Origin: Proteus columbae
GTDB lineage: Bacteria; Pseudomonadota; Gammaproteobacteria; Enterobacterales; Enterobacteriaceae
Direction: 5' to 3'
Length of the DNA: 64,000 bases
NCBI RefSeq assembly: GCF_009914335.1
Contig: NZ_CP043925.1
Coordinates: 930,001-994,000 of the forward strand
Both the position numbers and the translations under genes were made by a program. Shown one piece after another: positions 48,540 through 58,887 of the stretch; position 1 is the stretch's first letter, and every line of letters begins with the position of its first letter. A model generated the notes under the pieces. The model ran no database searches. It saw only the letters and a list, made by a program, of their open reading frames with translations, and was not told the DNA's origin.

Positions 48540-49595
48540 ATGCGTAAAATTATTCATGTTGATATGGATTGTTTTTATGCTGCGATTGAAATGCGAGATA
48601 ATCCAGCACTAAAAGAGATCCCAATTGCGGTTGGAGGCAATGCTTCTAGCCGAGGTGTGATCTGCACGGCGAATTATCCTGCTCGTCGTTTTGGCGTCCG
48701 TAGTGCTATGTCAACGGCGACAGCGTTGAAGTTATGTCCTCACTTAAAAGTTTTACCCGGCAGAATGCCTCTCTATAAAGAGACATCAGCAAAGATCCGC
48801 CAAATTTTTTCTCGTTATACCCACCTTATTGAACCTCTTTCACTCGATGAAGCTTATCTTGATGTATCTGACAGTAAGCATTGTCATGGTTCTGCAACGT
48901 TGATCGCTCAAGAAATTCGCCAACAAATTTTTGATGAGTTAAATCTTACTGCATCCGCAGGGATTGCACCGATTAAATTTCTCGCAAAAATTGCTTCTGA
49001 TATCAACAAACCAAATGGGCAATTTGTTATTACACCTGAGCAAGTCGATGATTTTATTTTAAAATTACCGCTTAATAAAATACCGGGGGTAGGTAAGGTG
49101 ACATTTGCTCGCTTACAAGAAATGGGTTTAGAAACATGTGCAGATATTCGCCGTACTGATGTCATTTCTTTAGTAAAAGTATTTGGAAAATTTGGTCAAA
49201 ATTTATGGGAACGCAGTCATGGCATCGATGAACGTGAAATTAACCCTGATAGACTTAGAAAATCAGTCGGAGTTGAACGTACTTTTGCTTCAGATATTAA
49301 TTCTTGGGATGATTGCTTGGCATTACTTGACGGATTATATAGCGAATTAGAAAGGCGACTAACAAAAGTGAAACCCGATTTAAGGATAGCAAGGCAAGGC
49401 GTTAAACTAAAATTTGATGATTTTCAATTAACGACACAAGAGCATACTCATCCTATTTTAGAAAAAGCCGATTTAATAAATATTGCCTACCAAGCATGGC
49501 ATGAGCGCCGAAATGGCAGAGGTGTGCGATTAATCGGGTTTCATGTCACCTTACAAGATCCGCAAATAGAACGACAACTTCTTTTAGCACTGTAA
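48540..49595 (+). CDS. dinB: DNA polymerase IV (Y-family, error-prone)
   Basis: About 351 residues. The palm has IIHVDMDCFYAAIE (Asp8 and Asp10 region) and the SLDEAYLDVS motif carrying the other catalytic acids; NKIPGVGKVTFARLQEMG is the HhH thumb segment. ATG 48540 is chosen over 48522 because homologues begin MRKIIHVDMDC and GAGG lies before it. It performs translesion synthesis under SOS control; a perfect LexA box precedes it. The beta-clamp binding tail QLLLAL is at the very C-terminus. Confidence 0.97.
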   Translation: MRKIIHVDMDCFYAAIEMRDNPALKEIPIAVGGNASSRGVICTANYPARRFGVRSAMSTATALKLCPHLKVLPGRMPLYKETSAKIRQIFSRYTHLIEPLSLDEAYLDVSDSKHCHGSATLIAQEIRQQIFDELNLTASAGIAPIKFLAKIASDINKPNGQFVITPEQVDDFILKLPLNKIPGVGKVTFARLQEMGLETCADIRRTDVISLVKVFGKFGQNLWERSHGIDEREINPDRLRKSVGVERTFASDINSWDDCLALLDGLYSELERRLTKVKPDLRIARQGVKLKFDDFQLTTQEHTHPILEKADLINIAYQAWHERRNGRGVRLIGFHVTLQDPQIERQLLLAL

Positions 49596-49672
49596 GAATT
49601 AAAAAAATCATAGCCGATCAACAGACAGGCTATGGCTAACGTAGTTAATTTATGTAGTTAATCTATATAGTC

Positions 49673-51835
49673 TTACCAGCGATAATTCATTGTTGCTGTC
49701 ATTGTTCTGCCGATCCCATAAAAACAGGCAGTATCACCAGCACAAGATGCAACATAGTGTTTATTCGCAATATTATTCATATTAAGCTGAATTTCAGCAC
49801 CTTTTAAAGAAGGTGATAGCTCACCTAATGAATAGCCAATCATGGCATCATAAAGCGTAACTGCGGGCACACTGACTGTATTTTTGGTATCACCTTGAGA
49901 TACGCCAACATATCGCACGCCAAAGCCTGCTTTAGAGCCATTGAATAGCCCTGATGTTTCATCATATTGACCCCAAAATGATGCCATGTGCTTAGGAACT
50001 CTAGGGAGTTCTTTTCCCTGTGTTCCCACAATAATGGTTTTTCTTACTTCAGTATCGGTATAAGCATAACTGCTGATAAATGAAATATTTTCAGTTAATT
50101 GGCTATTAATTTGTGCTTCAACACCACGACTTCTAATTTCACCCACTGGTTCAAAATACGCTTTTTCAGCATTGTAGTTGGTCACATTGCGTTGCTGTAA
50201 TTGATAAACAGAGAGCGTTGCCAATGTTTGTTCATTTGGTGTGAGGTATTTAATTCCAGCTTCTAATTGACGACCTTCGCTAGGCTCAAAAGGGGCACTT
50301 CCTGGTGCGCGGCGAGTTTGTAAATTAGGTTCAAACGAGGTGCTATAACTAATATAAGGAGAAATACCATTATCAAAAGAATATAAAAGCCCTGCGCGAC
50401 CCGTTAACTTATGATCATCTTGTTGAACATAGCTTTTAGCTAAGAAATCATGAGTCCGAACTTGAGCCCAATCTTGGCGTAAGCCTGCAAGTAAGATCCA
50501 ATTTTTCCATTGGATCTGATCTTGTAGATACAACCCGATTTGATCACGCTTTTGTCGCTGATCGGTTGCGGGTTTTTGTAAGCTCATATCAATTGGATAG
50601 TGATAATTAGGATCACGCCAATCAAGATCGTACTCGGGGCCCATTGCACGAAGTAAATTATCTTGATCTTTACTCCACTGATAATCAATACCAGCAATCA
50701 CAGTATGATTAAGTTTTGCAGTAGCAAAGTCAGCTTGTAAGCGAGTATCTATTCCTAAAGTATCTGTTTCTCGCTGCTCTTGTTGAGCTCGGCGCTCAAG
50801 AATATAAGGGTTATCTTTTCTTAAAGAACCAAAAACAAGATATTTATATTTTTGATTAATATGGCTGTATCGAGCATTTTGTACAATTTTTAGTGTGTCA
50901 TTAAATTCGTGTTCGAATTCATAACCTATACCATATTGCTGGCGCCATGATTTATGGTAATCGGGATTATTGACATCAAAATCAAAGGGAATAGTACCTT
51001 CTGGCGTACTTTTTACTGTACCGTAAGCGGGTAAAAAATTACGATAACCGGCTTCAGGCTCTTGCTGAATAAAGCTTAATAATGTTAAACGTGTTTGTTC
51101 ATTCGGTAAAAAGGTAATGGCAGGAGCGAGCGCAAAACGCTCTTCTTTATAATTTTTTATTTGGGTATGTTGTGTTTTAGCAATACCATTTAGACGATAA
51201 AGAACTCGATTATCATCACTCAATGTACCCGAAAAATCAAAAGCGGTTTCTGCTAATTTATCATTACCTGCACGTACTTGAATGTGACGAATAGGGGATG
51301 CAGTTGGTCTTTTACTTGTCATTGCAACAAGGCCACCTGGGTTTACTTGGCCATAAAGAACAGATGCAGGTCCTCTAACAACTTCAATACGCTCTAATAA
51401 CCATGGATCAATTGCGCCAGTTGACGATGAAGCTCCCATTCCATAACTTAATCCATCAAGAAAGCGTGGTGCATAACTGTATCCACGAATAAAAACCTCA
51501 TCATTACGATTAGAACTTCCACGATATTCTGTGAAAACTCCAGGTGTATAACGTAACGCCTGAGAAACTGAGCTGACATCTTGAGCGTCCATTTGATCAC
51601 GGGTGATCACGCTAATGGATTGTGGTGTTTTTTCAATTTCAGTCGGTGTTTTATTTGTTGATAATGTTTTTGTTGCCACAAAACCTGAAACAGGCGCTTG
51701 TGGATCTTGTGATGAAGTTGCTGTCACAACTATTTTTTCAGGCGTATTTTGATTAACTGCTGCATGAATTTGAACAGATAACAGACTTAGCGGTAAGGCA
51801 AGTAAGACGCTAACAGCATAATTTTTATTAGACAC
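49673..51835 (-). CDS. TonB-dependent siderophore receptor
   Basis: About 720 residues. The start is the GTG at 51835: AAAGGGA precedes it at good spacing and it begins a clean signal peptide (ending QIHA); an in-frame ATG at 51898 has no ribosome site and lies against the Fur box. A TonB box (EKIVVTA) follows, then the plug (PQSISVITRDQMDAQDVSS, VEVVRGPASVLYGQVNPGG) and a 22-strand barrel ending in the terminal aromatic NYRW. It belongs to the FhuA/FoxA/ferrichrome-type group. Ligand unknown. Fur-regulated by context. The orphan binding protein at 20179 could serve the same pathway. Confidence 0.93.
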   Translation of the reverse strand: MSNKNYAVSVLLALPLSLLSVQIHAAVNQNTPEKIVVTATSSQDPQAPVSGFVATKTLSTNKTPTEIEKTPQSISVITRDQMDAQDVSSVSQALRYTPGVFTEYRGSSNRNDEVFIRGYSYAPRFLDGLSYGMGASSSTGAIDPWLLERIEVVRGPASVLYGQVNPGGLVAMTSKRPTASPIRHIQVRAGNDKLAETAFDFSGTLSDDNRVLYRLNGIAKTQHTQIKNYKEERFALAPAITFLPNEQTRLTLLSFIQQEPEAGYRNFLPAYGTVKSTPEGTIPFDFDVNNPDYHKSWRQQYGIGYEFEHEFNDTLKIVQNARYSHINQKYKYLVFGSLRKDNPYILERRAQQEQRETDTLGIDTRLQADFATAKLNHTVIAGIDYQWSKDQDNLLRAMGPEYDLDWRDPNYHYPIDMSLQKPATDQRQKRDQIGLYLQDQIQWKNWILLAGLRQDWAQVRTHDFLAKSYVQQDDHKLTGRAGLLYSFDNGISPYISYSTSFEPNLQTRRAPGSAPFEPSEGRQLEAGIKYLTPNEQTLATLSVYQLQQRNVTNYNAEKAYFEPVGEIRSRGVEAQINSQLTENISFISSYAYTDTEVRKTIIVGTQGKELPRVPKHMASFWGQYDETSGLFNGSKAGFGVRYVGVSQGDTKNTVSVPAVTLYDAMIGYSLGELSPSLKGAEIQLNMNNIANKHYVASCAGDTACFYGIGRTMTATMNYRW

Positions 51836-51906
51836 AATCGATCCCTTTGAATTTTTTATTTTTAACTTTAACTGCGGAGCAGTGAAAATATCACTCATTA
51901 AACATT

Positions 51907-51931
51907 AATGCTAATGATAATAATTAGCATT
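51907..51931 (-). promoter_or_regulatory. Fur box of the siderophore receptor gene
   Basis: Near-palindrome with half-sites AATGCTAATGATAATAATT and its mirror ATTAGCATT, containing the GATAAT core of Fur sites. It is about 70 bases upstream of the chosen GTG start. Confidence 0.85.
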
Positions 51932-52009
51932 CTATAGATTGTGATATTTAAGGGAAATTCATTGAGAATGAGAGAGAAATGATTTTTTTGCAGAGACTTC
52001 AGTAACAAA

Positions 52010-52031
52010 AAACCCGCCAATAAGCGGGTTT
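52010..52031 (-). terminator. Terminator of pepD
   Basis: Read leftwards: AAACCCGC, 6-base loop, GCGGGTTT, then a T-run. It lies 23 bases past the pepD stop. Confidence 0.85.
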
Positions 52032-52053
52032 CATTATTAACGTTAAAGCGAGA

Positions 52054-53511
52054 TTATTTAGCAGGGATTGCTTTTAAAATCGCGGTTAATAATTGCCAGT
52101 ATTGACCGACGCTCTTAATGTGAACGCGTTCGTCTGGTGAGTGAGCACCACGGATTGTTGGCCCAATAGAAACCATATCCATATCTGGGTAAGGTTTTTT
52201 GAACAGACCACACTCAAGACCTGCGTGGATAACCATGATATTTGGCACTTTATCAAACAGTTGTTGGTAAGTGTCACGAACTAAATGCATAACAGGAGAA
52301 TCTGCATCTGGTTTCCAACCAGGGTAACCGCCTTTCGTTTCAATATCGGCTTTAGCGAGTTTTGCTAATGCTGTCAGCATGCTAACAACATAGGTTTTAC
52401 CACTATCGATTAGAGAACGAATTAAGCACAGAATTTCTACTTTATCATCAACAATGCTAACAACACCGACGTTTAGTGAAGTTTCAACAACACCTTCAAC
52501 ATCGTCACTCATACGAATAACGCCGTTTGGCATTGCATTAAGTAAGTTAATGACACGAGATTGGCAATCTGCGGTGAACGCTTTTTTATCTGTTGTTGTA
52601 TCAATTAATTCAACTTTTAGATTCTTCTCTGCGATCGCTAATTCGCTTTTTAGCAATTCTTCAAAGCGTACTTTTAATGCTTCTAATTCTTTGACTTTAT
52701 CCGCTGGAATTGCAAAAACAATGTTTGCTTCACGAGGAATCGCATTACGCAGTGTACCACCGTGGAAATCAATTAATTTCAGTGATAATTCTTCTGCATG
52801 ACCCGCTAAAAAACGTGCCAATAATTTATTTGCGTTACCTAAGCCTAAATGGATATCACCACCAGAGTGGCCGCCATTTAATCCTTTTAGAACCAGTTGT
52901 TTAACAACGTGACCTGCTGGGATTGCATCGTAAGAAAGGTTTAGTGTGGTTTTAACATCAATACCACCCGCACAACCCATGTAGATTTCACCTTCTTCTT
53001 CTGAGTCTGTGTTGATAAGAATATCAGCTTGTAACCAACCCGGTTGTAAACCAAAAGCACCGTCCATACCTGTTTCTTCAGTCATGGTTAACAGCACTTC
53101 TAATGGGCCGTGTTTAACAGTGTCATCAGCTAAAACAGCTAATGCAGATGCCATACCAACACCATTATCTGCACCTAATGTGGTGCCTTTCGCTTTGATC
53201 CATTCTCCATCAATGTAAGGTTGAATTGGATCTTTAGTGAAGTCGTGAATGGTGTCGTTGTTTTTTTGTGGCACCATATCTAAGTGTGCTTGTAAAACAA
53301 CCGTTTTACGATCTTCCATGCCTTTGGTTGCTGGTTTACGAATTAAAATATTGCCAACGGCATCGCGCTCTGCAAAAAGTCCTTTTTCACTTGCCCAAGA
53401 AAGAATGTGGGAAGCTAAGGCTTCTTCATGATGTGATGGATGTGGAATCGAACAAATTTTTGCAAAAATATCCCATAGTGGTTGTGGGGATAGAGTAGAT
53501 AGTTCAGACAC
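52054..53511 (-). CDS. pepD: Aminoacyl-histidine dipeptidase (peptidase D)
   Basis: 485 residues, M20 metallopeptidase. Metal ligands are visible in LQAHLDMVPQK (His80/Asp82), LGADNGVGMA, LLTMTEETGMDGAFG and the late NIMVIHAGLECGLF; the lid domain is about residues 205-395. It hydrolyses a wide range of dipeptides, including carnosine-type Xaa-His, with Zn2+. Divergent from gpt, as in E. coli. Confidence 0.97.
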   Translation of the reverse strand: MSELSTLSPQPLWDIFAKICSIPHPSHHEEALASHILSWASEKGLFAERDAVGNILIRKPATKGMEDRKTVVLQAHLDMVPQKNNDTIHDFTKDPIQPYIDGEWIKAKGTTLGADNGVGMASALAVLADDTVKHGPLEVLLTMTEETGMDGAFGLQPGWLQADILINTDSEEEGEIYMGCAGGIDVKTTLNLSYDAIPAGHVVKQLVLKGLNGGHSGGDIHLGLGNANKLLARFLAGHAEELSLKLIDFHGGTLRNAIPREANIVFAIPADKVKELEALKVRFEELLKSELAIAEKNLKVELIDTTTDKKAFTADCQSRVINLLNAMPNGVIRMSDDVEGVVETSLNVGVVSIVDDKVEILCLIRSLIDSGKTYVVSMLTALAKLAKADIETKGGYPGWKPDADSPVMHLVRDTYQQLFDKVPNIMVIHAGLECGLFKKPYPDMDMVSIGPTIRGAHSPDERVHIKSVGQYWQLLTAILKAIPAK

Positions 53512-53864
53512 GATGGATCTCCTCTAACAGCATCTGTGTTATTGATAGCCTACCGCTTTTTTAAGGGTTAGCTTTATTATTCTGAGCGTTATACGCCAAT
53601 ATAGTTGAGAATATCACTTTCTTCTGATGAATGCGTCATTCTATTCACATCTCTATCTAAGAAATTAGATCTCTATTTTGTATTCATTTTTTATATGGTT
53701 CATTTTTTAATCGAAAAAAGACATTACAGAAAAAAATCAGGATAATCTCACCTGTTTTCACGTTTTCTCTGGTTTTTAGGTGCTCAAATCACTATAATCT
53801 CGCGCAACCTTTTTTTCCGCAAAAAAGCTTCTCTCGAAATTTCAGTAGCTAGGATCACAATATT
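53512..53864. other. Divergent promoter region between pepD and gpt
   Basis: 353 AT-rich bases without a gene. A TATAAT at 53793-53798 followed by a GC-rich CTCGCGC is a good -10 element for gpt with a weak -35. No operator was recognised. Confidence 0.5.
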
Positions 53865-54326
53865 ATGAGCGAAAAATATGTTGTAACGTGGGATATGTTG
53901 CAAATACATGCCCGTCAATTGGCGCAACGTTTACTACCAGTCGAACAATGGACAGGCATTATTGCTGTCAGCCGTGGGGGATTAGTCCCTGCTGCATTAC
54001 TTGCTCGTGAATTAGGTATCCGTCATGTGGATACAGTCTGTATTTCTAGCTATGACCACGATCATCAGCGTGACCTCAAAATCTTAAAAAAAGCAGAAGG
54101 TGATGGTGAAGGCTTTATCGTTGTTGACGATTTAGTCGATACTGGTGGTACTGCTAAAGTTATCCGTGAGATGTATCCAAAAGCGCATTTTGTCACTATC
54201 TTTGCAAAACCAGAAGGGCGTCCTTTAGTGGATGATTTTGTGGTTGATATTCCGCAAAATACATGGATTGAACAGCCTTGGGATATGGGTGTTGCCTTTA
54301 TTCCACCTGTTTGCGATCAAAAATAA
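53865..54326 (+). CDS. gpt: Xanthine-guanine phosphoribosyltransferase
   Basis: 153 residues. The PRPP motif is [20 protein letters not shown] near residue 85-104; the N-terminal [17 protein letters not shown] forms the pyrophosphate loop. It salvages guanine, xanthine and, less well, hypoxanthine, and sits at the inner face of the membrane. A terminator follows. Confidence 0.97.
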   Translation: MSEKYVVTWDMLQIHARQLAQRLLPVEQWTGIIAVSRGGLVPAALLARELGIRHVDTVCISSYDHDHQRDLKILKKAEGDGEGFIVVDDLVDTGGTAKVIREMYPKAHFVTIFAKPEGRPLVDDFVVDIPQNTWIEQPWDMGVAFIPPVCDQK

Positions 54327-54359
54327 GTTGATAGCATTCGCTTTGCTGTTTTAATTGAG

Positions 54360-54379
54360 ATCCTCGCTTAGGCGGGGAT
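54360..54379 (+). terminator. Terminator of gpt
   Basis: 8-bp stem ATCCTCGC / GCGGGGAT with a TTAG loop and a T-run (TTTTTGTTT), 34 bases past the gpt stop codon. Confidence 0.85.
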
Positions 54380-54522
54380 TTTTGTTTCTAAGCTTTTTTC
54401 TCTTTTCTCTTCCTCTTTATGATGTCTTCGTGCGATTGCTTGTCGTGATACACATTGTTCCCGTCGATTTCATGCTATGATAAAGCCAGACTTTTAAGCC
54501 CCTTTACACGATATCCACTGAT

Positions 54523-55785
54523 TTGAAGAGCGATATGACAGAGAACAAAAACCTTTCTGAAACACTGTTTAAGCCCCGTGCAAAACACGCAGAAACGTCA
54601 ACATTAATACAGTACACACATCCAAAATCAAATATAGCGACAAACTCTGTATTAAATGGAACAAGTCAGCTAAATTGGTATCGAACAATTCAACGTTTAC
54701 AATGGATTTGGCGTGGTATTTCTCCTATTGAAATAGAAGAGGTCTTAAGCCGAATTGCGGTGCCTGATGCACCTCGTAGTGATGAAAAATTTATCGATAC
54801 TGTTGTTGGGTATCGTAAAGGTGGCTGGTCATTTGAATGGTCACATCAAGCGATGATCTGGCAACAAAAAGCATTACGTGAAGAGTCTGGTGATGCCGCA
54901 GCAGATTGTTGGTTACAAGCCGCACATCTTTATAGTATTGCTGCATATCCCTTTATTAATGGTGATTTTTTAGCGGATCAAGCAGTTATTTTGTCGATGA
55001 AAGCTTTTGAGAATGCGACAAAATTCTCCTCTTTTGAAGTCAAAAAACTGACATTTAAATTAGAGGGAAAAGGGACGACAACGGGTTTTCTGCATTTACC
55101 CAAAGATTGTAGAGGCCCTTATCCTACCGTGTTATTTTGTGGCGGATTAGACGGTTTACAAAGCGATTATGTCAGCTTCTTCCGTAATTACCTTTCCCCT
55201 AAAGGTATTGCAATGCTAACACTGGATATGCCCGCAATTGGTTATTCAGTAAAACAAAAACTAACGGAAGATACATGCCAATTACAAGGTGAAGTTTTAA
55301 AACAACTTTCTGAAGTACCTTGGATTGATCATACTCGTGTTGGTGTGATGGGCTTTCGCTTTGGCGGTAATATTGCTGTGCGCTTAGCTTATATCTACCC
55401 AAAATTGATTAAAGGCGTTGTTGCCTTAGGCCCTTTGATCCACGCTTTCTTTACCCAAGCTGAATTGCAGAAAAAAATTCCTGTGATGTATCTTGATGTG
55501 TTAGCAAGTCGCTTAGGGTTATGGAATATTGATGAGAATAATCTTCGATTATCATTGAGCAGTTACTCCCTGAAAAACCAAGGCCTGATTGGGCGGCGTA
55601 TGCCTGTTCCTATGATGGGGGTCTATTGGAAAGGTGATGAAATGAGCCCTAAAGAGGATTCGCAATTAATTGCACGCTCTTCTATGGATGGTGACATTCT
55701 TGCTATTAATGATAAGCCGCTTTACGAAGGTTTAGAGCTCGCGTTACAAAAAAGCGCAGATTGGATCTATGATAAATTAATATAA
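54523..55785 (+). CDS. frsA: Esterase FrsA (fermentation/respiration switch protein)
   Basis: 420 residues (E. coli 414), alpha/beta hydrolase fold in the C-terminal half with LFCGGLDGLQSDY and the nucleophile-elbow region VGVMGFRFGGNIAVRLAY. At the elbow the usual G-x-S-x-G reads G-F-R-F-G, with Arg instead of Ser, as I remember for E. coli FrsA too; the enzyme role is debated. The protein binds glucose-permease component IIA in E. coli. ATG 54523 or a second in-frame ATG 15 bases later (54538) could start it. Precedes crl. Confidence 0.94.
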   Translation: MKSDMTENKNLSETLFKPRAKHAETSTLIQYTHPKSNIATNSVLNGTSQLNWYRTIQRLQWIWRGISPIEIEEVLSRIAVPDAPRSDEKFIDTVVGYRKGGWSFEWSHQAMIWQQKALREESGDAAADCWLQAAHLYSIAAYPFINGDFLADQAVILSMKAFENATKFSSFEVKKLTFKLEGKGTTTGFLHLPKDCRGPYPTVLFCGGLDGLQSDYVSFFRNYLSPKGIAMLTLDMPAIGYSVKQKLTEDTCQLQGEVLKQLSEVPWIDHTRVGVMGFRFGGNIAVRLAYIYPKLIKGVVALGPLIHAFFTQAELQKKIPVMYLDVLASRLGLWNIDENNLRLSLSSYSLKNQGLIGRRMPVPMMGVYWKGDEMSPKEDSQLIARSSMDGDILAINDKPLYEGLELALQKSADWIYDKLI

Positions 55786-55856
55786 TTAATTTTGAACAAT
55801 AACTTGCTAATTATATTAGATTATATAACAGTAGAGTTTCTAAGGAGACTGAATTT

Positions 55857-56258
55857 ATGACTTCATCTTTGAACCCTACCCGAGGTAAGTTATTAAAGCG
55901 TTTTGCTCAAATCGGCCCATATATCCGAGAGCAACAATGCCAAGAGAGCCAGTTCTTTTTTGACTGTTTAGCTGTTTGTGTAAATAAAAAAGTCGCGCCG
56001 GAAAAACGAGAGTTTTGGGGCTGGTGGATGGAATTAGAACGCAATAATGAACAGCTCATTTATCGTTATCAAATTGGGCTATTCGATAAAAATGGTGATT
56101 GGCTCCATCAGAACATCAGTAAGAATGATGTTGTTGAGTCAATTAATGAAACACTTATTCGTTTTCATGAATTTCTTCAACTCGCGGTGAGTGAATTAGA
56201 GATGACACTCACTCCAGATGAAAAAATGAACAAATTTCCGCTTCCCATTCAGCCCTAA
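55857..56258 (+). CDS. crl: Sigma factor-binding protein Crl
   Basis: 133 residues with the Crl core: KRFAQIGPYIREQQC near the N-terminus, FDCLAVCVNKKVAPEKREFWGWWMELE in the middle. It binds RpoS and helps it capture core RNA polymerase, so stationary-phase genes (in E. coli curli) depend on it. AAGGAG lies 9 bases before the ATG. It lies between frsA and proB as in E. coli, but the phoE gene present there is missing. Confidence 0.96.
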   Translation: MTSSLNPTRGKLLKRFAQIGPYIREQQCQESQFFFDCLAVCVNKKVAPEKREFWGWWMELERNNEQLIYRYQIGLFDKNGDWLHQNISKNDVVESINETLIRFHEFLQLAVSELEMTLTPDEKMNKFPLPIQP

Positions 56259-56373
56259 TTTTGTGTTAGGGCAACTTTTCATAGATTTTGCGTTATGTCA
56301 GTTGGCATAACGCTTCTCTCCTGATAAAACTGTGTATTATCTTTTTAAATAATCAACAAGAATGGTAAATGTT

Positions 56374-57477
56374 ATGAGTAGCAGCCAAACGCTGGTTGTT
56401 AAATTAGGGACAAGTGTACTTACTGGTGGTTCACGACGTCTGGATCAGTCTCATATTGTGGAGCTGGTTCGCCAATGTGCTAAACAACACGAAAAAGGGC
56501 ATCGGATTATAATTGTCACTTCAGGTGCAATTGCAGCAGGGCGTGAATATTTGAATTATCCTGATTTGCCTGCAACTATTGCTTCAAAACAGTTGCTTGC
56601 TGCTGTGGGGCAAAGTGCTTTAATTCAAGTATGGAAACAGTTATTTGCCATCTATGGTATTCATATTGGTCAAATGCTATTAACGCGTGCTGATATTGAA
56701 GATAGAGAACGATTCTTAAATGCACGCGATACCTTACATGCACTGTTAGATAACCATATTATCCCCGTTATCAATGAAAATGATGCTGTTGCTACCGCGG
56801 AAATTAAAGTGGGTGATAACGATAATTTATCAGCATTAGCGGCTATTTTAGGCGGTGCAGATAAACTGTTATTACTAACGGATATTGAAGGGCTTTACAC
56901 CGCTGATCCTCGTAGTAATCCAGATGCTAAATTGATCCCTGAAGTTTTTGATATCAATGATGAGTTACGCCAAATGGCAGGTGATAGCGTATCAGGTTTA
57001 GGTACGGGTGGTATGGCAACAAAACTACAAGCAGCAACCGTTGCAGGGCGTGCGGGTATTGATGTTGTCATCGCGGCAGGCGTACAACCTGAAGTTATCG
57101 CTAAAGTTATCAATAATGAACCTGTTGGAACGTTATTTCATGGCTTACAAAGTCCATTAGAAGCGCGTAAGCGGTGGATCTTTGGTGCGCCAATAGCTGG
57201 TGTGATAGTGGTTGATGAAGGAGCTGAAAACGCAATTAAAGAAAAAGGTAGCTCCCTTTTACCAAAAGGTATCAAAGAAATTAAAGGCGATTTCTCTCGT
57301 GGATGTGTTATCCGCATTCAAAGTTTACAAGGTAAAGATCTCGCTCATGGTGTTGCACACTATAATAGTGATGCATTGCGTCTAATTGCAGGACACCATT
57401 CACAAGAAATTAGTCAAATTTTAGGTTACGAGTATGGCAGTGTTGCCGTACATCGTGATGATATGATTGTTAGCTAA
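56374..57477 (+). CDS. proB: Glutamate 5-kinase
   Basis: About 367 residues: amino acid kinase domain ([57 protein letters not shown]) and a C-terminal PUA domain (from about residue 275). ATG 56374 matches E. coli ProB ([12 protein letters not shown]); an upstream in-frame ATG (56362) adds four residues. First step of proline synthesis, feedback-inhibited by proline. proA starts 11 bases after its stop. Confidence 0.97.
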   Translation: MSSSQTLVVKLGTSVLTGGSRRLDQSHIVELVRQCAKQHEKGHRIIIVTSGAIAAGREYLNYPDLPATIASKQLLAAVGQSALIQVWKQLFAIYGIHIGQMLLTRADIEDRERFLNARDTLHALLDNHIIPVINENDAVATAEIKVGDNDNLSALAAILGGADKLLLLTDIEGLYTADPRSNPDAKLIPEVFDINDELRQMAGDSVSGLGTGGMATKLQAATVAGRAGIDVVIAAGVQPEVIAKVINNEPVGTLFHGLQSPLEARKRWIFGAPIAGVIVVDEGAENAIKEKGSSLLPKGIKEIKGDFSRGCVIRIQSLQGKDLAHGVAHYNSDALRLIAGHHSQEISQILGYEYGSVAVHRDDMIVS

Positions 57478-57488
57478 GGAGCCTTCTG

Positions 57489-58742
57489 ATGTTAGAACAA
57501 ATGGGTAAATCGGCAAGAGAGGCATCTTGGCATTTAGCTCAACTATCAACAGAGCAAAAAAATCAGGCATTACTAGTTATGGCTGATTTATTAGAACAAC
57601 AAGAAGCTTCAATTCTTGCAGCAAATGAAAAAGATATGCAAGCGGCTCGTGAAGCCAATATTAATGCCGCTATGCTTGATCGTTTATTACTAAATTCTGC
57701 ACGTTTAAAAGCCATTGCAGATGATGTACGACAAGTGTGCCGCTTAGAAGATCCTGTGGGTCAAGTTATTGATGGCCGTATGCTAGATAGCGGTTTACGG
57801 TTAGAGCGTCGCCGTGTGCCGTTGGGGGTTGTAGGTGTTATTTATGAAGCTCGTCCTAATGTCACAATTGATGTCGCTTCTTTATGTTTGAAAACAGGTA
57901 ATGCGGCTATTCTTCGTGGTGGAAAAGAAACCCATCATACTAACCAAGCGGTTGTTGCTGTTATTCAGCAAGCATTAGAAAAATGTGGTATTCCTGCTGG
58001 TGCTATTCAGGCGATTGATAAGCCTGATCGTGAGTTAGTCTCTAAAATGCTAAAAATGGATGAGTATATTGATATGCTTATTCCACGAGGTGGTGCAGGG
58101 TTGCATAAACTTTGCCGTGAACAATCAACCATTCCAGTTATTACTGGTGGTATCGGCGTTTGTCATACTTTTGTTGATGAAAGTGCGGATTTAGGAAAAG
58201 CATTAACAGTTATCGTAAATGCGAAAGTACAACGTCCAAGCGCGTGTAACTCTTTAGAAACGCTCTTAGTACACGAAAAGATTGCAGATCTATTTTTACC
58301 ACAGCTAAGTGATGCTATGGCAGCTCAAAAGGTGACTTTGCATTCAAGTGAGAAGGCATTAGAAGGGTTAAAAAAAGGCGGAGCCACTGTTGTTGATGTG
58401 AAAGATGCTGATTATTGCGATGAATGGTTATCACTTGATTTAAACGTAGAAGTTGTGAGTGGGTTAACTGAGGCTATTAGCCATATTCGCCGTTATGGTA
58501 CTGCACACTCTGATGCTATTTTAACGCAATCTATCTCTAATGCTGATCGCTTTGTTCGTCAAGTTGATTCTGCTGCTGTGTATGTTAATGCAAGTACACG
58601 TTTTACTGATGGTGGACAATTCGGTTTAGGTGCCGAGGTTGCTGTTAGTACACAGAAATTACATGCTAGAGGGCCAATGGGATTAGATGCCTTAACGACC
58701 TATAAATGGATTGGTTACGGTGATAATACAATTCGTAGCTAA
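57489..58742 (+). CDS. proA: Glutamate-5-semialdehyde (gamma-glutamyl phosphate) reductase
   Basis: 417 residues, aldehyde dehydrogenase superfamily. The catalytic cysteine is in [16 protein letters not shown] near residue 255; [23 protein letters not shown] binds NADPH. It reduces glutamyl phosphate to glutamate semialdehyde, forming a complex with ProB. GGAG precedes the ATG. A strong terminator follows. Confidence 0.97.
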   Translation: MLEQMGKSAREASWHLAQLSTEQKNQALLVMADLLEQQEASILAANEKDMQAAREANINAAMLDRLLLNSARLKAIADDVRQVCRLEDPVGQVIDGRMLDSGLRLERRRVPLGVVGVIYEARPNVTIDVASLCLKTGNAAILRGGKETHHTNQAVVAVIQQALEKCGIPAGAIQAIDKPDRELVSKMLKMDEYIDMLIPRGGAGLHKLCREQSTIPVITGGIGVCHTFVDESADLGKALTVIVNAKVQRPSACNSLETLLVHEKIADLFLPQLSDAMAAQKVTLHSSEKALEGLKKGGATVVDVKDADYCDEWLSLDLNVEVVSGLTEAISHIRRYGTAHSDAILTQSISNADRFVRQVDSAAVYVNASTRFTDGGQFGLGAEVAVSTQKLHARGPMGLDALTTYKWIGYGDNTIRS

Positions 58743-58760
58743 GTGTTAAGATGATTAAAT

Positions 58761-58787
58761 AAGCCATACTTTTCTAAAGTGTGGCTT
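58761..58787 (+). terminator. Terminator of proBA
   Basis: 12-bp stem AAGCCATACTTT / AAAGTGTGGCTT with one T-G pair and a 3-base loop, followed by a run of T. Confidence 0.9.
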
Positions 58788-58887
58788 TATTTTTTTGTTA
58801 CATCAGGTATGATATTTCATACTTTACAGTATGTAAATTTTTGATTACACCCCTAACAGGGAACACACTATGGAGATAGTGCATTTT

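Noticed and set aside
58818..58846. TyrR box upstream of aroL
   Set aside because: There is TTTACA-GTA-TGTAAA, but TyrR sites have the opposite order (TGTAAA-N6-TTTACA). Not a match.
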